Below are positions 49,332-58,148 of a stretch of DNA of 64,000 nucleotides, piece after piece. Location: the NCBI GenBank assembly GCA_956465555.1, contig OY101124.1, positions 620,001 through 684,000 on the forward strand, given 5' to 3'. The position numbers and the translations under genes were made by a program. Source of the DNA: Nitzschia sp. pyKryTriq1 (lineage: Eukaryota; Bacillariophyta; Bacillariophyceae; Bacillariales; Bacillariaceae). How positions within the stretch are numbered: position 1 is the first letter of the stretch; the number at the start of each line of letters is the position of its first letter. The notes under the pieces are model-generated. The model made no database searches. It was given only the letters and a program-made list of their open reading frames with translations, and had not been told where the DNA came from.

Positions 49332-50750
49332 ATGGACGAAGAGACCATGAAAGCAACCATGGGAAAGAGGTATTATGAATGGATTGCTGGGATCCAAATT
49401 TCGTGCTACACGCTCTTTTCCCTGATGGTTGCCGTCGTCATTCCTGTGCAAGTGGTGTGGAGTTTATTCTCGGTGAAAGCACTCTCCTATTCCGATCAGC
49501 AGCTAGTACCCACCGCCCCACCAACGAGCCACGGTACTGGTGTCGTCTGGCAAGCCCCCATGGGTGGTGACAATCGTGATATGATTGAGAAACTTTCCAA
49601 GGTTTACAGTCCTTGGCCCACCAACAGCAACAATGATGACTTTTCGTGGTGTCCTCGACCGGTGGTCCAAGCTGCATCCTTTCACCACAACAACATAGTT
49701 CACCCCAACTTCCCTCATACCGGTCTCATATATGTCAAGAACGACAATATAGCATCTGCATCTTCCACCATGGGTGCTGGAGTGACACTTCAAATTGCTC
49801 ATAACGTTGCAAAGCGCAAGTTCTACTCGGACAGCAGCAGTACTAGGACGACTTCTTCTTACGGCGACAGCAGCAACAGGAACAACGGAATGGCCGCCCC
49901 GCGCTGCCCCAGCGAGATTCGGCATCATTATTCTTATGATATTCGAAACGATCCCACCCAAAGCTTTTTGTGGACCACTGTGCGCCACCAGTACAAGAAA
50001 TCAAGAACACAAGTGGATCTGCTAGCCACTACTACTAATAACGATCCTCAGAAGGCCTTGCGTCCAGAACATCATAATGATACTGCTACTACTGCAGAAG
50101 AAGAAGCGGTGATTGTGGACTGGATGGATCGTTATGTGATGAGCCAGTATAACTTCATGGCTGTGGAGGAACGCATGTCCGAATCTATGGTGGTGCTCAA
50201 ATACTTGCTTGGCGTCGACTGGCAGGATGTGGTGGTATTGCTGCCCTCGCAGCAATCATCGTCATCGTCGTCGGGATCCACCTGGTGGTTTCTGGACAAT
50301 AGGCACAACTCGCCCTCGTCGTCGACGCGTACAACTCCCCGATGCGTTCCCTCGGCGATCCAACGACCCTTTACAACCACGCCTCCAGTAATAGATGAAT
50401 ACCTCGCCAGTAGTGCGAGCACTGGTGGTGGTGGCGGCTTTGTGGAGCAGGGACGAGGAAACTGGGACTTCTATTTGTATGCCGCTGCCAATCGATCGTT
50501 GGACCGTACCATTGATGCTTTGGGCCGTCCACGCATAGAACAAGGTGTGCAGCATCTAAAACGACTTCAAACTGTGGCCAAAGACAAGTGCTTGTCCCGA
50601 GCCTATTTTCCCTGCTCTCCCAATGGAACGGTGCAGATCGAGGCCTCCGTCCAAAGCTGTTACGCGGAACACTTGGGATGTGGATACTCCTGCGTGCATG
50701 CAGTACTTGCCGACGACTTTTTGAAATACCATGCAGCAGTAGGAGCGTAA
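49332..50750 (+). CDS. Sulfotransferase-like type II membrane protein
   Basis: 472 residues. A signal anchor lies near the N-terminus (FSLMVAVVIPVQVVW). The PAPS 5'-phosphosulfate loop is recognisable but degenerate (TGLIYVKNDNIASASSTMGA), followed by a 3'-phosphate-type segment (SFLWTTVRHQYKKS). Then come a YNFMAVEERMSESMVVLKYL motif and LYAAANRSLDRTIDALG, with a C-terminal PCSPNG and GCGYSCVHAV, all seen in the diatom sulfotransferase-like family. Two low-complexity insertions (Ser-rich, Gln-rich) interrupt the core. A Golgi enzyme transferring sulfate to polysaccharide or glycoprotein is the best guess; the degenerate loop leaves activity uncertain. Confidence 0.68.
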   Translation: MDEETMKATMGKRYYEWIAGIQISCYTLFSLMVAVVIPVQVVWSLFSVKALSYSDQQLVPTAPPTSHGTGVVWQAPMGGDNRDMIEKLSKVYSPWPTNSNNDDFSWCPRPVVQAASFHHNNIVHPNFPHTGLIYVKNDNIASASSTMGAGVTLQIAHNVAKRKFYSDSSSTRTTSSYGDSSNRNNGMAAPRCPSEIRHHYSYDIRNDPTQSFLWTTVRHQYKKSRTQVDLLATTTNNDPQKALRPEHHNDTATTAEEEAVIVDWMDRYVMSQYNFMAVEERMSESMVVLKYLLGVDWQDVVVLLPSQQSSSSSSGSTWWFLDNRHNSPSSSTRTTPRCVPSAIQRPFTTTPPVIDEYLASSASTGGGGGFVEQGRGNWDFYLYAAANRSLDRTIDALGRPRIEQGVQHLKRLQTVAKDKCLSRAYFPCSPNGTVQIEASVQSCYAEHLGCGYSCVHAVLADDFLKYHAAVGA

Positions 50751-51428
50751 TCGAGAGTGGCTGAAATTAGATAATGCCTCTACTAGTAGTACGGGAGGCA
50801 TTATTCTTGGTTAAAAGCATAAGCAATCAAACTACAAGTACGAGCTAAATCACAAACTCTAGGATTAAGGATACGTACGTGCCGGAGCTTTGTGCAGTTC
50901 AGTAGAGTAAACCTAGAGGAAGCTCACCATCATACCATCGTAGACGCACAGCAAATTCCTCTGCTAATGATGATATTCTCTTTTCTCTACTTCTACCAGT
51001 AGTGCTGGTCGTAATTGTTTTCGCCATGGCTTCGAAGTACAGTAAGCTACGAGTATTAGCTAGTAGTAGACAACAACTGATGATGATTCGGTCGGAGAGA
51101 ACCCCCCGCTTCTTGAAAAATGGGCGCCATGTCAAGCGAACCAGCGAACCACCTATACTGTAGACTACTTCACCATGCTCTTGCTCTTCGAGAACATAGA
51201 CTATTTGTAGTTGGTAGTAAGATGTTCGACAAGAGTCCGTACCGCGAGTGTTGAGCTCGTGTGATTGCTGTTGAGTGTTCGTAGTAGTAGCAACTAATCC
51301 CTCTACTACTAGTAGTGACTCAATCAGGTGACAAGAAAATAAGATTTACTGAATGTTATGGATTACTATAGCATTGTGGTTGCTTATCAGCTAAGATGTT
51401 AGCGAGAAACAACCGAGTGTATACGCAA
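50751..51428. other. Convergent intergenic region
   Basis: About 680 bases with CTACTAGTAG-type palindromes near 51298-51312; no gene supported. Confidence 0.5.
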
Positions 51429-51971
51429 TTATGATCGTGATTTCGAAGATAATCCTTTAACAGCCTTTTCGTCGCCCAAACCGCGGAAATGTGCCCGGTA
51501 TTGAGCTTCCTGCGAGATACTGAGGTAAGCCTCCCTTAACCTCTCATCATTCTTCTCGCCCCATTCCATTTGAAGTTCCTGCTCTTCCAAGACCATCTGT
51601 GATGCCACAGAACGAACTTCTTTTCGAGCAGCAGAGGCTTCCTTGGTGCGGACTTCCAAGCCACGTGGACAAAAGTCCTGGTCCTCTTTGAAGTCGGTCC
51701 TCATCATTTGTCGAAGGGTGCGAATGCAACCCTTTTTTATCTCATTGTACTCTTCCTCGCAGTGCCAAATAGATTGACGCTCCGCCTCTGAATACAGTTT
51801 GTAGGAACGGATCTTCTTGATCTTGACTCGCTTCATGAATGTCACTCTCTTCTCATCCGGACCCAGCTCGCTATTGCGTTCTTTTCCTTTCGCCAAAACG
51901 GGCTTTTTGAATGAAGATTGTGAAGGAGAAGGCATGTTTTCGCCAACGGAAATCTCTAGAGGAGGATGCAT
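51429..51971 (-). CDS. Unknown charged protein of a diatom-type RGLE family
   Basis: 180 residues. No membrane span or signal peptide. The layout (VTFMKRVKIKKIRSYKLYSE, then ERQSIWHCEEEYNEIKKG and CIRTLRQMM, followed by FCPRGLEVRT and a Gln/Glu/Lys-rich helical end) matches a large set of short, charged diatom proteins of unknown function that I recognise by the RGLE motif and the preceding (W)-x(2-5)-E pattern. Probably nuclear or cytoplasmic; nothing firmer can be said. Confidence 0.6.
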   Translation of the reverse strand: MHPPLEISVGENMPSPSQSSFKKPVLAKGKERNSELGPDEKRVTFMKRVKIKKIRSYKLYSEAERQSIWHCEEEYNEIKKGCIRTLRQMMRTDFKEDQDFCPRGLEVRTKEASAARKEVRSVASQMVLEEQELQMEWGEKNDERLREAYLSISQEAQYRAHFRGLGDEKAVKGLSSKSRS

Positions 51972-52831
51972 TGTCGTGATCTAGTTGCTATCTGATGCAC
52001 AACAGAAATGAAGAAGATGGTATCTATTATCACCTGAGTTAGATCGATAGGAGAGCGTGCTTGGCCTCAAAACAATGGGATGAATCACTGCTTTAGCGGT
52101 CTCTTCTGCGCAATGTAGTCTACTAGCTAGTTATTCTACTCGTATCTGATCGTAATAAAAGGTGGAACAGTTCACAAGGGCTCTACTAGTAATAGAGTAC
52201 CGGTTTGTACCGGTAGGCATTTGGGCCTCATTCATCATACCAGTTCGGAACGGTACGGTACCACGCACCTTGTGGTACTGGTACAGCACGAGCACCCTGG
52301 TAGTACACAATACTTTAGCAGCGTACTACTGGTACAACTGCACGGTACCACGGACCGGTAGGGTACCTGGTACATATCACTTCAATCGACTGCTCTAAAC
52401 AGATTAGGAGATGTACGCGCGAGCCAATCTTCACCGGCCAACCAAGCTGCTGTTGTTCTGCAACGCAAGAACATGAAGAGAATCGGTGGTGTTCTCAAAT
52501 CTAATCGGCATTTTCCGCAAACCGAACAGGCCCGAAGTACCTTTCTCAGTCAAATCTATGCCCTGGTCATCGGCGGTGTTATTTAAAAATAATGGAAGGG
52601 ACTTTTTCATCTAAATAGCTACAAAAGAATTTATCAGTGGGCCCTTTCATGCCTCCAATCCGAACCAGTAGGCTTATGTCAGTACTCTCGCCGGGACATT
52701 CACGTTTTGTGTTCGTGTAGTCGTCGAGTTCTCTACATATCGAAAATATATGCTGGCGCGCCGATGACTGCAATTCGTGAACGAATAAATGCCCCAAGGG
52801 GCTTGTATGTTAACTCTATGACTAGAGAGCA

Positions 52832-52939
52832 GATGCCACGGGATCAACTGAGGCATAGGGGCCAAGCCCCGGTCATCGATGCGGCAGAGGCGCCCTCGAG
52901 GACGGAGGGTTGCTATGCCTCGGTTGATCCGATGCCACG
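52832..52939. mobile_element. MITE-like element with 18-bp terminal inverted repeats and 9-bp target duplication
   Basis: A 90-bp element (52841-52930) has terminal inverted repeats of 18 bases: GGATCAACTGAGGCATAG at the left and its complement at the right, with one G-T mismatch. It is flanked on both sides by an exact nine-base direct repeat GATGCCACG (52832-52840 and 52931-52939), as expected of a target-site duplication. Nine-base duplications are typical of Mutator-like elements. The interior has no coding capacity, so movement would depend on a transposase encoded elsewhere. The inner 54 bases also form a GC-rich hairpin (GGGGCCAAGCCCC). Confidence 0.75.
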
Positions 52940-53243
52940 CACGGACTTTGGGCCTCTACAGTAGTGGCGAATTGCTCCTTGTAGTGATCTTTACGAGTAC
53001 ATCGAGAACTGGGGGGACAACAAAAAGTTAGAAGTTCAAGTAAAAATTATACCGCAGGCCGGTCAGTAAAGATGCAAATTCCAAATCGAAGTCCTGTTAC
53101 CAGTGTATCTGGTACACGCATGATGTATCGTACAGTATCCATACTCCCCCGCCCGCTCAATGAGCAACAATGCAAACTCATGGAGGGTGCTGATGATAAC
53201 TGTTGCTGGTACGATCGACTACCGGTAGAGGCATACCAGCAGA

Positions 53244-53648
53244 TGTGGGTTTAGAGTTGTTGAGACTCCAAAGACAAACCAATAGAGAATGTAGTCCTAC
53301 GTAAGGAACCGTCTAAAAGTTGTGATTACATTCTGGCACGGAAGGTTGTTGTTGTATGATGTGGGCGAGCTTGTATCCGATCGCTTGAGACCAGGTGCTT
53401 GCCGTAATGGGAATGAGCGCATCGAATATAATGGATGCGGCTATCGTGGAAAATATGTGGGCACATGTCATGACAATGCTGCGAGTTGTCACTATTTTAC
53501 TTTACTTTTCTAGACAGTTGTAGGCCTGTCGACTAGCGATCTTGCGCAGAGGAAGCGTGTGGGTTTAGAGTTGTTGAGACTCCAAAGACAAACCAATAGA
53601 GAATGTAGTCCTACGTAAGGAACCGTCTAAAAGTTGTGATTACATTCT
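53244..53648. repeat. 91-bp direct repeat pair
   Basis: Bases 53244-53334 recur at 53558-53648 (offset 314) with no difference seen; the unit starts TGTGGGTTTAGAGTTGTTGA and ends GTGATTACATTCT. The 223 bases between are unrelated. The arrangement could be two copies of a short dispersed element or ends of a degraded element; no target duplication is obvious. Confidence 0.9.
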
Positions 53649-54056
53649 ACGCAACGACCGACGACATTGTCGATCGATCATTCACACGAATATTCGCTGG
53701 CCATGAGCGAATATCCTTCTTCTCCCGATCATCGTCCTTGAGTTCGTATCCCATGACAGACTGTTCAGTCACTATTGATCAGTCGTGGATCTTTGACGCA
53801 TAATCCCACAGCAGATGTATTCTACTCCGTAGGATAGAAAATGTTAACAAGACTTTCAATATCAGAAGAAGAACGAAGGCTGAATAGAACTTAAAAAAGG
53901 TAGGTAGTAAGTGGTAGGTCCTGGTGATCCAATAGTATGGATAACAGATGATGCTATTCTACTTCTGCTTTATACAGCCCGATTCAGATTGACCTTTCCT
54001 GCGGTCATACTGTAATATTATTTACCGGTATCCATGAAACTTGGCTCGTTTGTTCT

Positions 54057-56669
54057 TCATTTCCCGCCGAAAAAGTAGCCATAAGAGGTGGATTTCCATT
54101 TATTCGTCGCTCGTGGTACATCCGCGTTCGTTTCTTTCGTTTCCTCTGCTTCCCACTTTTTCCCCACCCGGACCATGTATGGTGTTCCATTGTTGTCATA
54201 TTCCAACTTGACGAACCAAATGTCATATTTTTCGTCTGCAGGAATTGGCCCGTCGATGTCTCGTGAAACAGCATCCGTTGCAACGGGAGTGCCTTCGATG
54301 GATCCATCTTGAATTTCCTTGTTCGACTCGATAGATTCTGCAATTGGGGTCTCTTCGTCATTCTCGTGGTCCACCGAGGGCCCTGGTCCTTCGCCGAGAG
54401 ATTCATCTTCGTCAGCGGTATCAGCTTCTTCGCCTGTTCTACCGATGGCTTCTTCCGGCGTCAAGTTCTTTTCGTGTTCCAGGCTTTCCGCCCATTTTTC
54501 TTCAGAAACAGGTGATTCCTTGATGGCCGTATCTCCGACCTCTGTGTTTGCCTCCTCTTCTTTTTCAGTGTCAATGAGCTCATCCGTGGTTATCACTTGT
54601 GGAGACCGTTGAACAAGCTTCTCAGCAGGGATTGGGTCAAGTTTATCGAAGTAAGACTCTGCGTATTTTCTTCGGTCTTCCTTCGGCGAAGGCCGCTCGG
54701 TCGCTGCCTCGCTACCACTATCGTCGGCAGGCTGAGATCCCTCATCAGAAACCGTTGTCGTTTCCCTTCCAACGGCTTCTTGGATCAATTGGTAGTCATC
54801 AGATATCTCCTGGCGATAACAAACGAACAAATTTAGGTTACCAGCCTATATCATTAGCTCCAACGGATCCAGCAGACTCACCTCCTCCCGGGGAGATTCC
54901 TCATTATCAGTGGCATTTTGTAGTGGTCCCGTTTGGTCAATCTCTGGCTCAGTGTCACCGCTTCCCTGGGTAACTACTTCATGATTCAGATGTTGCTGCT
55001 GCAACTGTTCCGTGTAGATTCCTTTCAATATAACCAAGAACTCTTGAAAGGTGGATGCCTCCTCTAGTCGTACCTTCAATTCTGCAGCTGTCGAGCTCAT
55101 CCATTCTCGCTGTTCGACCCATTGGATCTGTACATGCTCAAGCAGACAATGAGTACCAGTTTCGCCAGACCAATAGGATTGACATTTTGCCTGGTGATCA
55201 AGTAGCAACGCTTTTGTTTCCTCGAATGTGTCCATTGCTTTCTGTGTTTGCCTGTTCCACTCCATCTGGGCACGTTCCAAGGAACAGCCCGTATCGCGCT
55301 CGCCATCCATCCAGTAGGTTTGGCATACGTCATATTCTTGGTAGACGCGGTCTTGTAGTTGCTGCAGTTGGGCCATAGTCCATTCTTGCTGCTGCTTCCA
55401 TTGGTTGTATACATTCTCCAAGAGACATCCCGTCCCTTTTTTATCGTTCATAAAGAAGTCATCGCACGCAGCATACTCTGTGGTGAGTTGATCTTGTATT
55501 TGACCAATCATTTGAACGGCCCACTCTTGCTGTTGTGAAAAGACCGTCTGGGCATTTTCCCATGTGCAAACAGTTTGGATAGATTCCACTGTCTCCTGCA
55601 GGGATGTCGTCAAATGAGCACCTTGTTTCAATAGGGCTTGGGCCGAGACTTCGGCAAAGCAGTGCGTATTCGTTTCGCCATTGGCATAATAGGCTTGACA
55701 CTTGGTAATTTCGGCCTGAGCGATATCGTGCAGTTTCTCAAGAGCACAGCTGGTTCCTCCCCGGCTGCCTCCTCCTTGAATGTAGTTCTGACACTCTTCG
55801 GCTTGGGTTTGCAGAGTCACTTGTGCGAGCTCATACTTCTCGACCAACCAGTCGCTGTCGTAGCCCGTGTCGGGGTGCAAGAACAAAGCAGCAGCGAATG
55901 CCACGGTCCAGAGCAAAAAGAATTTAACAATCTGCCAAGTCGAGGACCTGGGGGTCGTCGTCACCATCATCAACTCGGAGGAGGCCGAAAAGTCCTTGGG
56001 CGATTGTGGAGCACCCTTGGGAGTGTGCGCTTCAGAAAGCTGAATCATGTCTCCTGCCTCGGTCGATTCCGACTGTGCCAGAGAAAGAAAGTTGTATTCA
56101 TCGGACGAATCCGATGGCAATTGTAGTTCGAATTCGTTCTCGAACGTTTCGCTTGGAGCAATCATCATAGTCTCTGGAAGTGTGCTACCACTGCTGCTGC
56201 TTGTTATCACAACATTGACATCCTCTGGTAGTGTGGCGGCTGTGACAGTAGCAGCAGCATTGTTGAGGCCTTCCGAGCGAAAAATTGATCTCCACATTTC
56301 CGGTTTCGGCGAACCAGACGAGGAGGAGTTATCCGGAGAGACGGACACCACATTGCTCCAACCTTGTCCCTCGACGACGTCGGCGCTAGTGATGATGGTG
56401 ACCTTGGCATTGATCTGCTCCGTGAAACGCTCTCGTTCTTCTTCGGTCAACTCTTGGAAAGCTCCTGACCGGCGAGTGTCATTGTCCGACTCCTCCTCCT
56501 CTTCGGGTCGAAACGGATCACAGAAAGACCCTGTATTATTCAACAGCTTATGAAGTGCTTGAAAGGATCCGTGTTGCAACAATGCACCTAGAGGGTTCGG
56601 CTTGGTGGTGGTGCTTTTGCCGTCACTTCTTCTTGACGACGAAGAAGATCCCTTTTTTGAATCTTCCAT
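54057..56669 (-). CDS. Single-pass membrane protein with Cys-bounded coiled-coil repeats
   Basis: Two exons, 56669-54882 and 54809-54057; the 72-bp GT-AG intron (54810-54881) is phase 0 and joins ...SPREE to EISDDYQ..., giving 846 residues. The N-terminal about 240 residues are Ser/Glu/Asp-rich and disordered, followed by one membrane span (about 243-262, IVKFFLLWTVAFAAALFLHP). Then comes a helical region with Trp/Gln-rich heptads and repeated Cys-bounded knots: C-(Q/D)-x-(Y/F)-x(3-6)-G-x(0-2)-(T)-(G/H)-C-x-LE, seen at about residues 292, 326, 403, 448 and 495; the last three are about 45 residues apart (CQTYWMDGERDTGCSLE, CQSYWSGETGTHCLLE). The C-terminus is acidic and disordered. No family recognised; a structural or adhesive surface protein is one possibility. 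Confidence 0.72.
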
Positions 56670-57382
56670 TTTTTCAGAATTCTGGTTGATGTGAGGATCT
56701 ATGTGGCGGATTTGCAAATCGCGTTAGAGAAATATCACAGCAAGTTCGAAGTGGATATACCCGTAACCAGTACTGTTCTTCAACGACAAGAGTACAAGAA
56801 GTATCGAATCAAACTTGCAACTAGTCTACTGACTTGTGGGCTGAAAATGAAATAAAGTAAGCAACAGCTTGTCTTGTATTAATTGCACACAAAAATAATG
56901 AAGGGCGACGAAATTTTCGAACGGAAAGAACTTTGACCTCCGGCCATTGGTTGTTCGGCGCAGTTTTGGCGGCCTGCGCTCTCACATAGTACTACAGCTA
57001 CGTATATTTATGTATATACAGAGACACTGTTCAGACATGTGCTTAAAATCGAAACTACGTTCGATCTACCGGTATCCCGGCGGGCCAAAACTTCAAACAA
57101 CGTGAAGGTGATGGTGCAGCACACCCCCGGCGCGATCATTTGGTGGATCGTGCGGGGTTCGAAGTTCAAAGAACAACCGGGTCCCGTGCGTTGGCTTCCG
57201 TCGCGCTCGAGTAAAAGTGAATAGTACTGGTACAAGTATGATACCGGTACTGGTGCTTGCACCCTCGTCCCGTTCACACTGTACCTCTTACTACTGCAGA
57301 CGACTCTCTACTACTACTAGAGTAGTTGATAGAATTCTTGAGCTGCAGAGCAATTCTTTCCAATCTTTCTTTATACAACATC
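56670..57382. other. Divergent intergenic region
   Basis: Promoter space between the coiled-coil gene (minus) and the BAP31-like gene (plus). Contains GTACTGGTACAAGTATGATA and CTACTACTAGAG-type palindromic stretches. No gene supported. Confidence 0.5.
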
Positions 57383-57919
57383 ATGGCCTCCTTTCTTTGG
57401 ACTTGTGTCTTTGTTTTTCTTTGTCTAGAGATCGCCTTGACCTTGATTTTGGTGATTCCATTACCCAGAAAGTTCCGCAACTGGGTATGTCGCGAGACCA
57501 CCAAACTCGATCTCAAAGACAAACTGAAACCTGCCCTCTGGGCCATTGGTGTTGCCCTTTCGGTGGCTCTGATCGATTGTTTATCGCTATTACAATTTTT
57601 ATTTTCAATGGACGAAGAAATGCATGAGCGGAGCAACGTCATGTATGGTGGGGCGGCAGCAGATGCCCTTCAAAGACAACTGGACAAAGAGAAGGAATAC
57701 AAGACGGAGCGAAATATTTACTTGACCGGCTTTGCATTAACCTTACTGTTTGTCATTGGTCGGATAACGGACCTAATGCAAGAGCATGTGGAATTGGAAG
57801 ACGAATTAGAGAGCGCTCGACTTTCCAGCAAACCAGCTGTAGACTCCTCGTCGTCCCCAGAAGAAACAAATTCTTCGGAGATTGAAATGAAACCGCTTCC
57901 TGTGAAGAAGAATGATTGA
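57383..57919 (+). CDS. BAP31-like ER membrane protein
   Basis: 178 residues from ATG 57383. Three membrane spans: the N-terminus (WTCVFVFLCLEIALTLILVI), about 51-75 (ALWAIGVALSVALIDCLSLL) and about 114-132 (IYLTGFALTLLFVIGRI). The intervening loop and a C-terminal helix (LMQEHVELEDELESA) match the BAP31 plan, though the cytoplasmic coiled coil is short. The protein ends in KKND, a canonical di-lysine (KKxx) ER-retrieval signal read by COPI. BAP31 proteins escort membrane cargo out of the ER. The COPI zeta gene earlier in the window acts in the same retrieval step but is not adjacent. Confidence 0.85.
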   Translation: MASFLWTCVFVFLCLEIALTLILVIPLPRKFRNWVCRETTKLDLKDKLKPALWAIGVALSVALIDCLSLLQFLFSMDEEMHERSNVMYGGAAADALQRQLDKEKEYKTERNIYLTGFALTLLFVIGRITDLMQEHVELEDELESARLSSKPAVDSSSSPEETNSSEIEMKPLPVKKND

Positions 57920-58148
57920 GGGCTGGGCGGCACAGTACAAGTATCGTACCGGTAGATGAGGATGGTATATACTGTACCGTACGATAAAGCTCCTGCTATG
58001 TCTCTACAGAATATAGGCTGGGATCTTGACCGACTTTAGAAAATTCGTTAGTTTTGGTTTCGACAGCAACTTGGGGCTCACCACAATACCAGCTACAGAA
58101 TTCATGAGTGAGTTGAAATTGTCTGTCATCCCTGTTCATTATTTAATA

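Larger units (their letters stand above)
51972..54056. other. Repeat-rich intergenic region
   Basis: 2.1 kb with no supported gene. Contains a GTAC/ACCGGT island (about 52190-52375), a MITE-like element with 9-bp flanking duplication (52832-52939) and a 91-bp direct repeat (53244-53334 and 53558-53648). Confidence 0.6.

Noticed and set aside
54057-54830. Separate 257-codon acidic gene downstream of the coiled-coil gene
   Set aside because: A phase 0 GT-AG intron with good borders joins it to the preceding frame, and its own start would be a non-ATG codon inside that intron.
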